Source of the DNA: Emydura subglobosa
Lineage: Eukaryota; Chordata; Testudines; Chelidae
NCBI GenBank assembly: GCA_007922225.1
Contig: ML680047.1
Span: 211,686 to 275,685, forward strand
Length of the DNA: 64,000 bases
Reading direction: 5' to 3'
Positions 44,547-56,449 of this stretch are shown piece by piece. The notes beneath the pieces are model-generated. The model was not told the origin of the DNA, made no database searches, and saw only the letters and a list, made by a program, of their open reading frames with translations. How positions within the stretch are numbered: the first letter of the stretch is position 1; each line of letters opens with the position of its first letter. Both the position numbers and the translations under genes were made by a program.

Positions 44547-44734
44547 CTGATGAGAACACACTGGCTGTCCTGACACTTCCACAAGCAGCAGTAACACTCA
44601 TTAGCAGTGGCGAAGATATGGGGCGGCAGCTCACCCGGATGATGCTGTCTGTACAGGTCCATGGCAGCCGCGCTGTACAGACCAGGGATGGGTTTGTACG
44701 GATTTACTGATACCAAGATGGAGCCAATGTTTGT
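44547..44734 (-). CDS. MYO10-like myosin motor, coding exon 4
   Basis: This 188-nt exon starts in phase 0 and ends two bases into a codon. It encodes TNIGSILVSVNPYKPIPGLY and on to DSQCVLI. The 'GSILVSVNPY' strand, 'GELPPHIFATANE' and the final hydrophobic strand before the P-loop are standard myosin-motor landmarks, and 'ANECYxCLWK' is specific to the myosin X type. The minus-strand acceptor is CCCCTTAG and the donor GTTAGA. The split codon AG|T (Ser) is completed by the next exon. Two residues that are arginine in mammalian myosin X read as cysteine here, giving a cysteine-rich ECYCCLWKCQDSQC stretch. The following intron is only 231 nt, far shorter than its neighbours. Confidence 0.95.
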
Positions 44735-45989
44735 CTAAGGGGAGAAAACAAAATACACTGAGAAAATGAAGTACCAGAAAAGCCACTGACAAGCCAGGAC
44801 CCTGAAATGATTAATGGTGGGAGGCGGCGAGCCTGAGAAAAGCAGCAGGGTTAAGGCCAACAACCTCCCAATATGGGGAGGAGAAGAGGAAACAGACTCT
44901 GAGGGGAGGGGACTGCAGAGTCAGGGGTGGGGGGAGGGGAGATCATAATTTACCTGCTCTGCAACAAAATATTGTAGTCTGGCTTTACTGTAAAGCTTTT
45001 ATTTAAAACATTTCACTCTATGGGGCCAGACCCTCCCCTGCACACAGCTGCTTTGACTGCACTTGCTGATGGCAAATGGAGCCAGCACCAAAAGGTCACT
45101 TAGAACAATCTTTCCCACTCCCCGACCCCAGGCAGATCCTGTGCTGACTAGAGATTACATGGACCCGCCTAATCCATAGGACCATAATACAAGAGTGACA
45201 CCCCATCTCCAATCCATGCAGCTCAATAATACAGCCCAAGCACAACCATCCCTATCCCTGCATAACTCCCACCCTCTGTGCACCCCTCTTGTTCTCCCTG
45301 CACTGTGGTTTCTCTTCTTGGGCTGCATGCCCCCAATTCCAAACATCTGCATCTTCAGCTGGGACGTAACCAAAGAATTTCTCCCAGTCCCGCTGCGGGT
45401 GCTACATTTTGCCACCAGATGGCAGCATTCCACATCACTGCCAAACCACAAACTGCAGGCACCAGGAGTTGTATGAGCCCACGGGCAGTAAGGGGAGAAT
45501 ACATGGTTTCTCCCTGCTGCATGAAATATATGGACATGGTATGATGCCAGAATAGATGGAGCTTTGAAAGACAGGACCCAAACTGGCAGAAGCAGAAGAG
45601 CGGATGAGATGCTACAGAAACCAAACTATGCAAAACTCATGTCCAAGAGCAGCAACTATAGTATCAGTGGGGAACTAATCATTTGGGTCACATCGCAAGG
45701 GGCATAAATGGGCAACGTTAGCTCACGGACAGCAACACAGCCAAGCACTGAATAGGTCACAAGGACAAAAGTCTACCTCTCAGAGGTGGTCCTTCCTGGT
45801 TAGGGGCAAGATGCATTGGTGGTGAGAGGGGAGCAGAAAGAATCTGGGGTGACTGATAAGCAAGCAGCTCCCTGAGAAATATCAAGACAGGAAAAGAACA
45901 CAGATCAGAAGAAAGCATTCTGGCTCCAGAGAACAGGCCAACTACTGGACATCATTCTGGGGACCCTTAGAAACAGAAAAGCCGTATCA
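44735..45989. other. Intron between exons 3 and 4, no recognised feature
   Basis: Purine-rich stretches at about 44,870-44,950. No exon or named repeat. Confidence 0.4.
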
Positions 45990-47160
45990 GATCACACAAG
46001 TCCATCATTCCGGGCCCAGGCAGAACTGCTCCCTATCATACATATCCTACTAGTGCATTATCCAGTCTAGTTTCAAATGTCCATTGGGATGAAAGGTCCA
46101 TGATTTCCCCTGGAAAATGATTCCACAGCGAAATCCATCTCACTTTCAACAAGTCCTTGAGGCTATTCTCACTAAATTTTCTCTTTCACAGTTTCATCCC
46201 ATTAGCCCTGTTAAACCCTCTTGTTCCACACTACATAATACTTTTCTTGGAATTTAGTATCATGGCAATTCCTTAAGTGTAATGGCACGATACAAATAAG
46301 AGACGGTCCTGGCGCAGGAATCTTACCACTGAGACTGGAGTAGACATGATATGGCATGCTTACATATCATAGTGATGAGCCGTATAAGAAACCCTAAGAT
46401 CAAGAGACAGGGCAGGGACAGAGCAGAAAGTTTAGACAGAACAGGCCCCAGGGTCTGTGGTTTGTGCATTGTACACATCATGTTAGTTCTATGTATAGAA
46501 TCTGAATTGTATCTTTATTTTGATTAAGTTGGAACAGAAGTTGTTGGGATGGAAGGGAGAAATGCTTACATATTTCATTTGCCTGCAAACTGTTATGCCC
46601 ACTTTACAAGTTCTACATAATGAACTCTAAACCTTTCATCAGAAAACACTCGACCATCCGTCTGCTGTTCCTCTTCTCTGAACTCCCTCCAGCTTGTCAT
46701 TTTATTCTAGTTACAAGGTGTCCAGAAAACCCCCCACAAAATTCTAGGTGTGCCTATACCAGAGCCTTATAGCTAGCCCTACAAGGAACCCTGCTGATGT
46801 CTCTGATGTCTGCAGTGCAAAACTGCACAAGTCTTTTTTGCAGCCCTATTTCACTGAAAAAACCCCTCCGGTTTACAGTCCCACTCTCACTCGAGCTTTC
46901 TTTCAGCCCTTTCTGCTTCCCAGGTTTTGCTCACCAACCCTTAGAAGCATTCTCTTAAATTCTTCCCAAATGCATCTCATGTTATTTCTTGCCTATGTTT
47001 CTAGGCTCTCTAGCTCAGTTTGCACTATTTATTTTCTCACTGATATTTGTAACACCCTCAATATAGTGTCGTTTGCGTATTTACTTCCTTTTACAGATCT
47101 TTACAGAGCATGTTAAATACATTCAGACCTGACGCCTGCCAGTGGTATCTACCAAACTAG
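45990..47160 (-). mobile_element. Very old CR1-type LINE pieces
   Basis: Minus-strand, CR1-like in two blocks, 45,990-46,230 ('tccagtctagtttcaaatgtcc', 'gattccacagc', 'ttgaggctattctc') and about 46,590-47,160 ('ctgctgttcctcttctctgaactccctccagcttgtc', 'ccagagccttatag'). About 350 bp of unrelated sequence lies between them. The pattern resembles 53.1-54.1 kb. Confidence 0.5.
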
Positions 47161-47659
47161 ATGGTACTAGAACAAAAAGTCTCACAAGTTCTGTTTAAGT
47201 GAACCTACAGGCAGTTAGATCTTGGAGAAACACTGGTAGTTAATTGCAATGCAGTTATTCAATATTTGTATTACAGAAGTGTCCAAAGACACCAATTAGA
47301 ATTGGGTCCTACCGTGCTAGGTACTGCACAAACATATTTAAATATATGGTCCCAGCCAGAAAGAGCTTACAATTTAAGATTTAGAAGTACTTTTTTGAAT
47401 CTGAACACTTCAGTAGTAAAGTTTGGTTCCTGCCTGAGTCTCTGCACAGAATCAATTCCTAGGTACAGAACTGATGTTAACAAAAAATACTCAGTGCTAG
47501 AAAACAATATTACATGGTATCTCAACATTACCCCCATGAAACAGTTCTCCCGTACTTGCTACATTTCCACCCTCTAGATATTGGTTCTGATTAGTAGCAA
47601 AATTTGCAGGAAGGCAATTGTCAGGATCATTCCACTTACCTCTTTTGAAAATCAGAAAC

Positions 47660-48655
47660 AAGTTCACTTTCTCAGAGATTAGTAAGGCATGACTGCCCTT
47701 TACAATAGCCGTGTTGACACTTCCCTAATATGTTGTGTTCAACTGTGTGTCTAATAATTTTGCTCCTTACTATAGTGTCAACTAATTTGCCTGGTACAGA
47801 ATTTACGCTTTCTGGCCTGCAATTGCCAGGATTGCCTCTGGAGCCTTTTTAAAAAATTGGCATTATATTAGCTACCTCCAGTCATCTCGTACAGAAGCTG
47901 ATTTAAGCAACAGATTACATATCACAGTTCATAGGTCTGCAATTTCATATGAGTTTCTTCAGAACTCTTGGGTGAAGAGTATAATTACTGTTTAATTTAT
48001 CAATTTGTTCCAAACCACCTTTACTGACACCTCAATCTGGGACAGTTCCTTAGATTTGTAAATTAAAAATAATGGCTTGGGTGTGGAGATCCCCCCTCCC
48101 CCCCCCAACGTCCTCTACATATATATACAGTGAAGACTAATGCAAAGAATTAATCTCATTTTTCAGCAACAGCCTTGTCTTCCTTGAGTGTTCTTTTAGC
48201 AGTTCAATTGTCCAGCGCCTCCACTGACTGTTTAGCAGTCTTCATGCTTTTGAAGGACTTAAAAAAAATTGCTGTTAAGTTTTTGTGTTTTTAGCTAGTT
48301 TCTCTTCAAATTCTTTCTTGGCCTGCCTTATACTTTTACAGTTGGCTTGCCAGAGTTTATGCTCCTTTCTATTTTCCTTACTAGGATTTGATTTCCAATT
48401 TTTAAAAGGATGCCTTTTTGCTTCTAAACCTCTTTTACCCTACTGTTTAGCCATAATGGCATTTTTCGGTCCTCTTCCAGGTATTTTTATTTAGATGTAC
48501 ATTTACTTTGAGCCTCTATTACTGTGTTTTTAAAAATTCTCCATGCGATTTGCAGGCATTTCATCCTTCTGACCATTTCGTTTAATTTCCATTTAATTAG
48601 CTCCCTCATTTTTGTGTAGGTCCCCTTTTTGAAGTTAAATGCTACTGTGATAGAT
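47660..48655 (-). mobile_element. CR1/L3-like LINE, inverted 5' segment
   Basis: Read on the minus strand from 48,655 down, this is LINE ORF2. It has the linker after the endonuclease (LIKWKLNEMVRRMKCL, RIFKNTVIEAQSKC, ...KPTVKV..), then 'FFALVFT' and the first RT blocks, ending at SCLTNL (about 47,680). The next residues of the same protein, LLELSEGIKYVDKGDP, are on the opposite strand at 48,676. The two pieces are thus one element with its 5' part inverted. Confidence 0.75.
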
Positions 48656-49875
48656 TAATGAGGAATGAAGAACCCTATTAGAATTATCTGAGGGTATCAA
48701 ATATGTGGACAAGGGTGATCCAGGAGATTTAGAAAGCCTTTAACAAGGTTCCTCACCAAAGGCTCTTATGCAAAGTAAGCTGTCATGGGATAAGAGGGAA
48801 GGTCCTCTCCTGGATCAGTAACCAGTTAAAAGATAGGAAACAATGGGTAGGAATAAATGTCCAGTTTTCAGAATGGACAGAGGTAAATAGCAGGGCCCCC
48901 CAGAGATCTGTACTGAGACCTATGCTATTCAACATATTGATTAATGATCTGGAAAAAGGCAACAAAATTTGCAGATGATACAAATTTACTCAAGACAGTT
49001 AAGTCCAAAGCTGACTGCAAAAAGCTGCAGAGGGATCTCACAAAATTGAGTGAGTGGGCAACAAAATGGTAGATGAAATTCAGTGTTAATAAATGCCACA
49101 TAATGCAAATTGGAAAACATAATCCCAACCATACATACAAAACAATGGGGTCTTAATTAGCAGTTACCATTTCAATAAAGAGATCTTGTAGTCCTTGCAG
49201 AATGTGCATCAGCAGTCAAAAAAGCTAACAATGTTAGGAACCATTAGGAAAGGGATAGGTAATAAAACAGAGAAAACCTAATGCCACTACATAAACCTAT
49301 GATAGGCCCACACCTTGGAAACCACGTACAGTTCTGGTCACCCCATCTGAAACAAGATATAGTAGAACTGGAAAAGGTCAAGAAAAGAGCAACAAAAATG
49401 ATTACGGGTATAGAACAGCTTCCCTACAAGGAGAGATTAAAAAATCTGGGATTGTTATCTTAGAAAAGAGACAACTAAGGGGGAATATGACAGGAGGTCT
49501 ATAAAATCATGAATGGTATGGAGAACATAACACAAGAATGAAGGGTCACCCAATGAAATTAATAGGCAGCAGGTTTTAAACAAACAGAAGGAAGCACTTC
49601 TTCACACACCTCACAGTTAACCTATGAAGCTTGTTGCCATGTGATGTTGTGCAGGCCAAAAGTATAACTGGGTTCAAAAAAGAATTAGGTAAATTCTAAC
49701 CATTGAGGATAGATCCATCAATGGCTATTAGCTAAGATGGTCAGGTATGAAGCCCTACGCTCCAACTGCCGGAAGCTGGGACTGGACAACAGGAGATGGA
49801 TCACTCAAAATTGCCTTGTTCTGTTCATTCCCTCTGAAGCATCTGGCACCGGCCACTGTCAGAAGCCACTCCTAC
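48656..49875 (+). mobile_element. CR1/L3-like LINE, direct 3' segment
   Basis: The plus strand starts with LLELSEGIKYVDKGDP at about 48,676 and continues through degraded RT ('NIFINDLE..', 'PHLGNHVQFWSPHLKQDIVE' at 49,311, 'RATKMITGIEQLPYKERLKN'). It ends in the 3' UTR 'ccctctgaagcatctggcaccggccactgtcagaagc' at about 49,870, where DIRS sequence begins. Confidence 0.8.
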
Positions 49876-50506
49876 CTTTGTCAGGCTGATGCACAGGTGG
49901 TCTCCCCAGTCAGAAGTTGTTCCCACTTTCATGGTTTCTCCTAGGAGAAACTTTCAGTGCCAAAACTCCCTGGACTGCTCAGTTCTACTCGGGAATTACC
50001 TGCAGATACTGCGCTTGGAAAGGATGTGCGCTTCCCCCAGGCAGTAAAGACAAGTGTCGTGATAGTCTGTGACTGGGAAGAGCTTGTGGCATGCATTGCA
50101 GTTCACTCTCTGCAACCGTTGGAGGGCCAGGGTGGAAGGCATGCAGCAAGAGAATACTCCCACAAGCGGGTTCCAAATAAGGCATCGAACCCCTAAGTTG
50201 TCTCCTAACTAACCATACTAGAGAACTAGCTAATTAAGAAATTTTAAAAAACTATTTATAGAAAAGCTGAAGAAGCCAGCACAAGCACTAAAGCTCCATC
50301 TTAAAACATGAGTGGTAAGGAGGAACTAAGATAGCAGTCCTGCAGCCCCCTTTCTTTTCTCAGTGTGGAGCATGAGGAGAGCAGGAGGTGGATGTGCAGA
50401 TCACATGGACACTGCTAGAGAAAAATCTCCAGTTCTGGGCGCATGGAGCACATGTGCAACCTGAAGTGCACTACACAGAGGGACAAATCACTCAAAGAAC
50501 CACCAC
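49876..50506 (-). mobile_element. DIRS-like relic, gag N-terminus and terminal repeat
   Basis: Minus-strand DIRS fragment. About 50,120-50,000 encodes CNACHKLFPVTDYHDTCLYC followed by LGEAH, the Cys/His-rich gag start (CxxC..DxHxxCxxCLGxxH). The outer part to 50,506 contains the terminal 'gcacatgtgcaacctgaagtgc' and 'aatcactcaaag' motifs shared with the relic ending at 3,100. Confidence 0.7.
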
Positions 50507-50980
50507 ATGCCTTCTAATCCTTATTGGCCATTTAACCAATTTATAATCTCTGGTGCAATCGTGTTCAGATCAGCAAGAGCTGGGAACCTTGGGGAGCCAG
50601 GGAATACAAATACCATCAACGCAGCCGCTAATATTAAAATCTGCACAGAAGAGAAACGGCCATGCAAAACTATCCCAAAGCCCAGAATTGAATGTCCATG
50701 GACAGGGACTTTTCTTCCTTACCCAAAGGAGAGTAAGCCCCTCTTCTGCAGCAGGGGCACTACGAAGGCTTATGGCTTGGGAGAGGGGGAAGGGGAAGCA
50801 AGAGAAACCCAGGACTGAATGTACATGCAGAGGAGAGGGAATTCCCTGTTTATCCATTAGGAAGAGTCCTTGTAGCTCAGGGGACATTGCTAAAATCAAT
50901 ATTCTGCAAGTAAATTGGCAACCCCAGAAGATAAACAAAGGGCACTGCCAGCATGGACTTCTCCCAGCTTAGAAACTTAC

Positions 50981-51139
50981 ATATATGCTGTCTTGTTGGT
51001 AGCGCTGATGCAGGTTGAGCAGGATAGCAGCCTCATGCAGATCTTCCAGCATGGACATGTCTTCCACCCCCTCCACGCTAGTCTGGTGCATTGGCAAGAC
51101 CTTCTCCCTGGATAGGGAAGCTTGTGGGTAGCAGAATAC
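50981..51139 (-). CDS. MYO10-like myosin motor, coding exon 3
   Basis: This 159-nt, phase 0-0 exon encodes 53 residues from VFCYPQ to QQDSIY. It covers the end of the N-terminal subdomain and the start of the converter-proximal motor core. The stretch MHQTSVEGVEDMSML corresponds to the family signature 'MHPTxxEGVxDM..L', and LHQRYQQDSIY corresponds to the 'LxxRYxxxxIY' segment that leads into the first strand of the motor. The minus-strand acceptor is CTCTCCAG and the donor GTAAGT. Length and register match myosin X with no insertion or deletion over the whole exon, which argues for selection on the protein. The intron before it is about 10 kb and the one after about 6.2 kb, both filled with repeats. 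Confidence 0.92.
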
Positions 51140-51732
51140 CTGGAGAGAAGGGGAAAAGGAACCAGTAAAAGTCTGATGCACAGGAGAAAAGTCTGATTTC
51201 TCCCTGAGAAGAGGGCGAGAGTCACTGACTACAGCTTTACCCTATGGCATTTATTAATACTCCGATGTGGAACACAACACAGGGTGGATACCTGCTGTTT
51301 GGTTTTATCTGCACAGCCTCCTACACTCCTGTCCTATCTGGATGAGCCCTTTGGGGAGAACACTGGGAGCATGCCGACTTCCTCCACTACAGCTTCGTTC
51401 TGTCCACCTCCAGTGCTGCATTAGAGAAACTGCAGAGTGCCCAGGGCAGGGGTGCACAGAGGGAATGGCTGTCACCCCAAGGGTTAAAGCGTGTACCATG
51501 GAGCTCATGGCAGGGGAAGATGCCTAGATACCATGACTAGGAGTGTGGAATAAGAACCTAAGCAGAATACATTTTTACACGGCACTTTGTGTACATTTCA
51601 GAACTTATTTCCATCCTTACTCTGCACACTCACAGAGGCCTGGACTACATCCCTGAAGAGGCTGAAAAACAGAAGCCAGACCAAAACCACATGCTCTTCT
51701 CCTTTTATTTTAAAGACAATAATTTATAAGTA
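51140..51732. other. Intron between exons 2 and 3, no recognised feature
   Basis: No supportable repeat or exon. Confidence 0.4.
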
Positions 51733-52027
51733 AGGATAAGATTTGGTCACAGAGGTCACAGATTCCATGACTTTCCAGGACCTCCCTGACTTCTGGGGCA
51801 GGGCTGGAAGAGCTGATCGGCCATCCAAACCCCTAGGCCTGCCACCCAACAGCTGACTGGCTGGCAGCCGGGCTGGAGCAGCAAGCCCCCAAAGCTCTGT
51901 TTTTCCCCCACCCCCAAGGTATTTTTCGTAAAAGTCAGGGATAGATCATGGCTTCTGTGAATTTTTATTTCCTGCGACCTGTTCCTGACTGTTACTAAAA
52001 ATACCCGTGACAGAATCCTAACCTTCT
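51733..52027. mobile_element. MITE with GGATTxxGTCACxG ends
   Basis: A 295-bp element with inverted ends (aggataagatttggtcacag at the left; the right end is the reverse complement of aaggttaggattctgtcacggg). The interior pairs 'ggtcacagattcc...' with 'actaaaaatacccgtgac'. It has no coding part. A related fragment is at 8,761-8,945. Confidence 0.65.
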
Positions 52028-52139
52028 TTATAAGCAAATCTCTTTTTGTGTGTTTGTACATCATTTTTTTAAAATCACAGAGCTGGTGATGGCTGTCAAT
52101 TCTTCTCTGCTCTGAGGCACACCCTCTTTCTCTGTCCCT

Positions 52140-52480
52140 ATAGGTAAAAATCTTATCCTGGCCTTGATCATCTCTTGCCTCGACTGCTGCACCCTTCTTG
52201 CTAAATTCCCCCATTATCACTGTGATCCTTTTCAGTGTGTCCAGAGGTCAGCGTCAAATCAGGTTCTTCATCCCTCAGTTCGGCCACATCACTCCACTTC
52301 TGCAATCATCATTGGCTCCCCCTCTCTGGCCATCCACATGAAGTTCATACCCCTGGATCTCATCTTTAAGGCCCTGCCACATCCCAGCACATAGTTCCAC
52401 ACTGCATTCTGCTCTGACATGTTGCAGAGAGCATGTCAATTCCTCTCCACTCTTGGCTTCAACCATGTGTTATCTCCTTC
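52140..52480 (+). mobile_element. L2 LINE RT C-terminal fragment
   Basis: Plus-strand 'ILALIISCLDCCTLLAKFP' and 'LHPSVRPHHSTSAIIIGSPS' correspond to the L2-type 'LVTSRLDYCNSLL..' block and the following helix. Degraded. Confidence 0.65.
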
Positions 52481-53109
52481 CTGTTTCTTCCTGGTCTGAG
52501 GTAGGAGGCAGGACACAGCAACATCAGACACTGAGTCTGGGAAAGAAGGAATACCAGCAGGGCAGCTGGAAAAGGCAGGCCCTTCTAAAGAATCTTGAGT
52601 TTGTCCTTTCCCTCCTGTGACCGTGACCAGTCCTTTGCCCACATCCTCACTTCCACAGCATTCCCTAGAAGCAACCCAAGAAACCGACTGGCCTTTTTTA
52701 TAGTTAGCCAGCGTTCTACAGATTACAGAATTCCACTCAAGCTTCTCTCTCTCAAATGCACCTGTTCTCGCAGGCTTACATGGTGTTGCAGTCTTGAGGG
52801 CCAACTATAACCTCAAGGAAAAGGCCAGCAGTGCAGCTGATAGCTGGATACAGAACAAGGTCACCCTGCTGCCTTTCCAAAAACGCCTACCTACAAGTGC
52901 AGCTTCAGTGATTGGCAGAGGGGCACAAACACTTTTACATCAGGAGATCTTAGTAATGCAACACATCCCAATTCCAAATTCATGACAGTCCCTAGTTCCC
53001 ACTTAGCAGAGGCTCTGATGTATTCGCTCACTTGCTGGGAGCTGAAAGGAATAACTGACACGCCACAATATCTGCAAAATGCCAAAAATCATAGACATTG
53101 CAGGTAGAT
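52481..53109. other. Intron sequence, no recognised feature
   Basis: Possibly the diverged end of the L2 fragment. Nothing is certain. Confidence 0.35.
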
Positions 53110-54100
53110 AAAGCCCTGTTTTGGTCCTCTCTACTCTATCCCTGCTATGGGAGGTGAAGGCAGGATTCTTCCCTACAGTCTATTCTGCAAGACTCGGCCT
53201 AATCTAGTTTTCAAAATCCCAAGTGAAGGGGTTTCCACCACTTCCACAGGAGACTGTTCCAAAGCCTGATCCATCTCACAGGCAGGAGGCTCTCACAAAC
53301 ACCCAGCCTTTTCTTGCTGTCACTTCACGTCTCCCTATTACATCCACTTAAAGCCCCCCAACCTCCCTTCTTGGGATTTACACCCTTTTGATATTCACAG
53401 CTGAACCAAAATGAACAGATTTAGCTCTTAATCCCTCCTCATGACTCAGTCCCACTGCCCCTCTGATCTGGTTTACTGTTGTTCTCTGAATTCCCTCCAC
53501 TTTGTCTACATCCTTCTGGTACTGAGGTTACCAGCAGGGTTTAAAGTGCTCTTAAAAAGGCGGAGAGTCTTAATCTCTGTAGAAAATGATAAGCAACATT
53601 ACATCCGCTTGTCCTCACACACACCACATGCATTTCAGCTCCACCTTTCCCATCACTTATGCCCCGCAGAAGCTCCTGGCACTTTTCACCACCATCACCC
53701 CAGGTCAGACGAGGCAGCTTGCAGAAGGGTTGTCTCTCCCCATTCCCAGGACAAGGGTTCCAAGGAGGGGAGGGGAGCCATCCTGAGCTGCTGGGTTCTT
53801 TGTGCCCATCCTTTCCCTCCACTGCTAGAAGAACGGTGTGGCTCAGAGCTCTGCCTGCCTCCTGCAGCTGCTCCAACTGACTGCTTGTCCACTCCAAGAG
53901 GTAGGGCAGTGAGGAAAGCAGCCAGTCAGAGGGGGTTCCCCCAGGTCCCACTGTCACCCGGCTGGAGCTGTGGCCATGTAATTGGCTGTTCTACAACTCT
54001 CTCTACTGGGCACTTTAAGCCCTGGTTCCCAGAGCCAAATGCAGCACTCCAGATGTGGCAGCACCTCCTGGGTCTGTGAGTGTAGCGCAAGTTGCATTGG
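53110..54100 (-). mobile_element. Very old CR1-type LINE
   Basis: Minus-strand. 'gaaggggtttccaccacttccacaggagactgttccaaagcctg' is the CR1 'WNxLPxxVxESPS..' region. 'tggttcccagagccaaatgcagcactccagatgtggcagcacctcctgg' is the 'YCVQFWAP' region. The part at about 53,640-53,990 is not clearly CR1. Confidence 0.6.
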
Positions 54101-54269
54101 TCTGTTTTGCTGACACATCACGGTGCAGCTCTACCGCACATAAACTACTGTAAGCACACATCAGTAACTTGTGTCTGAAGGGAATGAAACTGAGGCGCAC
54201 TGTGACATGTTCTGAACTCGCAGCCAGCTGGCCTTGCCGTCCCTCTTCTCCATGGGGATACAAAATGAG

Positions 54270-55670
54270 TCCTTTTAAATCAAAGTTAAAAATCTGATTT
54301 TTTTTATTTAAATCAGACACTTTAAAAATAAACTGATTTATAATTAAAATTGAAATTGACAACTTACGTTAAGGCCTAAATGTATTATAATCTATTACAA
54401 TCATTTAAATTAAATATAAAAAGTAACACTAAGCAGTACATGTTTGCATCCAAGTTTCAAAGAAAGCCACACCACTGAAATGGTGGAAGTCACTGGCCAG
54501 AATTTGTTGAAGTACTAAACCAGCTTTTAACAGCAGGAGCCTCTTGTACAGGTGGAGAAAGAATATTTTCTTTATTTCAGTTTATACAATTAGTTCAGCT
54601 CAGTGATGACTTCATTCAAAGTTAAGAAATCAATTGGAAGTGACAAAGCAGGAAAGCTTGTTTTCCAATCTATTAAGGAAAACAGGTTGCGAGAATATAA
54701 GATCTACTCATCCTAAACTCTTGGAAGGACATAGTGACCAGAGACTATCCGTTGAATTCATTAGCTACAGATAATACTTCCTTTGCTTAATAAATCAGTT
54801 CATTTTAAATGCAAAATGTGATAAACCTTTTTTATATGCAGCCAGTACATTTAAAGTTGTTTATTTAAAAAAACAAAACAAAACACTGTTTTGCATTTTT
54901 AATTTAACTTGCATTTCCATCCAAATAAAGCTTGATACAAATCACAAGTAAAAAATTAATCATCTAGTAAATAAGAAAAGCATAACTCACCATTTTCTAA
55001 CATAAAACATGTAAAACATAAGATTGAATACATGTAAGTTACGCTATATAATTGTTTAATAGGCAGCAGGTTTAAAATGAACAAAAGAAAGTACAGTATT
55101 TCTTCACACAATGCACAATCAACCTGTGGAACTCCTTGCCGGAGGATATTGTAAAGGCCAAGAGTAACGGGGTTAAAAACAGAATTAGATAAATTCATGG
55201 AGGACAGGTCCATCAATGGCTATGAGCCAGAGGGGAAGGGATTGCACTTTGCCAGAAGCTGGGAATGGCGATGGGATGGATCACTTGATGATTGCCCTCT
55301 TCTGTTCATTCCCTCTGAAGCACCTGGCATTGGCCACTGTCGGAAGACAGGATACTGGGCTGGATGGACCATTGATCTGACCCAATATGGCCGTTCTTAT
55401 GTTCTTAAATGCATATAGATACAATGTAACCGCCAGATTAGCAAAAAGCAGCAGTAAATTTAATATAAACACTATATTTCATTGCAAATTAACATGTTTT
55501 AATAGTTACCAACTAAAGAGAATCAACCTTACTGTAGAAAAAAACTAAAATGTACAAATGAAAACAATTAAAACTGATTATTTAAATCAAGGTTTCCTGC
55601 TTGCTGATTTAAATCATTATTAAAATCAGTGATTTAAATTTTATAGTTGATTAAAATCACTCAACTCTGC
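54270..55670. mobile_element. AT-rich foldback DNA element, interrupted by a LINE
   Basis: Both ends carry clustered ATTTAAATCA motifs in inverted arrangement: left 'ttttatttaaatcagacac' (54,301-54,320) and right 'ctgatttaaatcattattaaaatcag' (about 55,605-55,630). The interior is AT-rich and non-coding. A LINE 3' fragment (55,055-55,408) sits inside it. Confidence 0.5.
55055..55408 (+). mobile_element. CR1/L3-like LINE 3' end inside the AT-rich element
   Basis: The plus strand reads 'ggcagcaggtttaaaatgaac', 'ctgtggaactccttgccggagg' and 'ccctctgaagcacctggcattggccactgtcgg'. It ends 'atatggccgttcttatgttctta'. This is the best-preserved 3' end of this LINE family in the window. Confidence 0.88.
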
Positions 55671-56449
55671 TCCTCTCATAAATCCCTGTACCCCTTCAAG
55701 CTCATTGGCAATATGGAGCAGTGGCTGGGAAGCAGAGCAGGGAAAAGGAGGCAATATAAAAAGGTACAGGCGTGATCTCTCCTCAGACCTACCTCGCCAT
55801 CACCCATCTGCCTCAGCACCTAGGTACCCATCATCCATTCCAATGGCCAGGATGAGCAACTGCAGGGGACCCCCTGAAGCCCACCACACACGTGAGAAGG
55901 AAGGCTACAGGCTTGAATGTCCTGAGAGATGTCCAACCCTTGACAGCCCTGACATCAGACCCTAGATAGATACAGATTATAGGAAAGTGAATTTGACTGC
56001 CAATCAGGAAACAGGATTGTTATTCACTGATAAGTTTTGTGTTTTTTTTAAACCTAGAAAGTGACTCAGAAGAAAATCTCTTCAACCAATCAGCTACCAA
56101 TAAAATTATTATTTTACAGAGCCCAAGAACAAGCTAAGTTCTTCATATATTCCTGTAGAAAGTCAAAATCCCTGACCCAAAACTCTTGCTTGGGGTCTAA
56201 ATATTACATGCAACACAATGAGAGGATCACAAACAATAAGGAGGAAGAGATGAGATAACATCTTTAAAATCACACAATGATTCAGTATGAGCATTAGCCT
56301 TGCCAAACAAAACGAAATATCCACAGATCTGAACACTGATTAGACTGCTACATGTAACAGAGAAGTCAGGGTAGGGAGGTTTTGGGTTGTTTGCTTCTTG
56401 TAGGCAACACAGATTAGCAGCAAATGTTAGGAGAGATAATTTAAAGGAC

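Noticed and set aside
53441..54079. 212-codon plus-strand ORF
   Set aside because: It runs antisense to a degraded CR1-like region and shows no domain.
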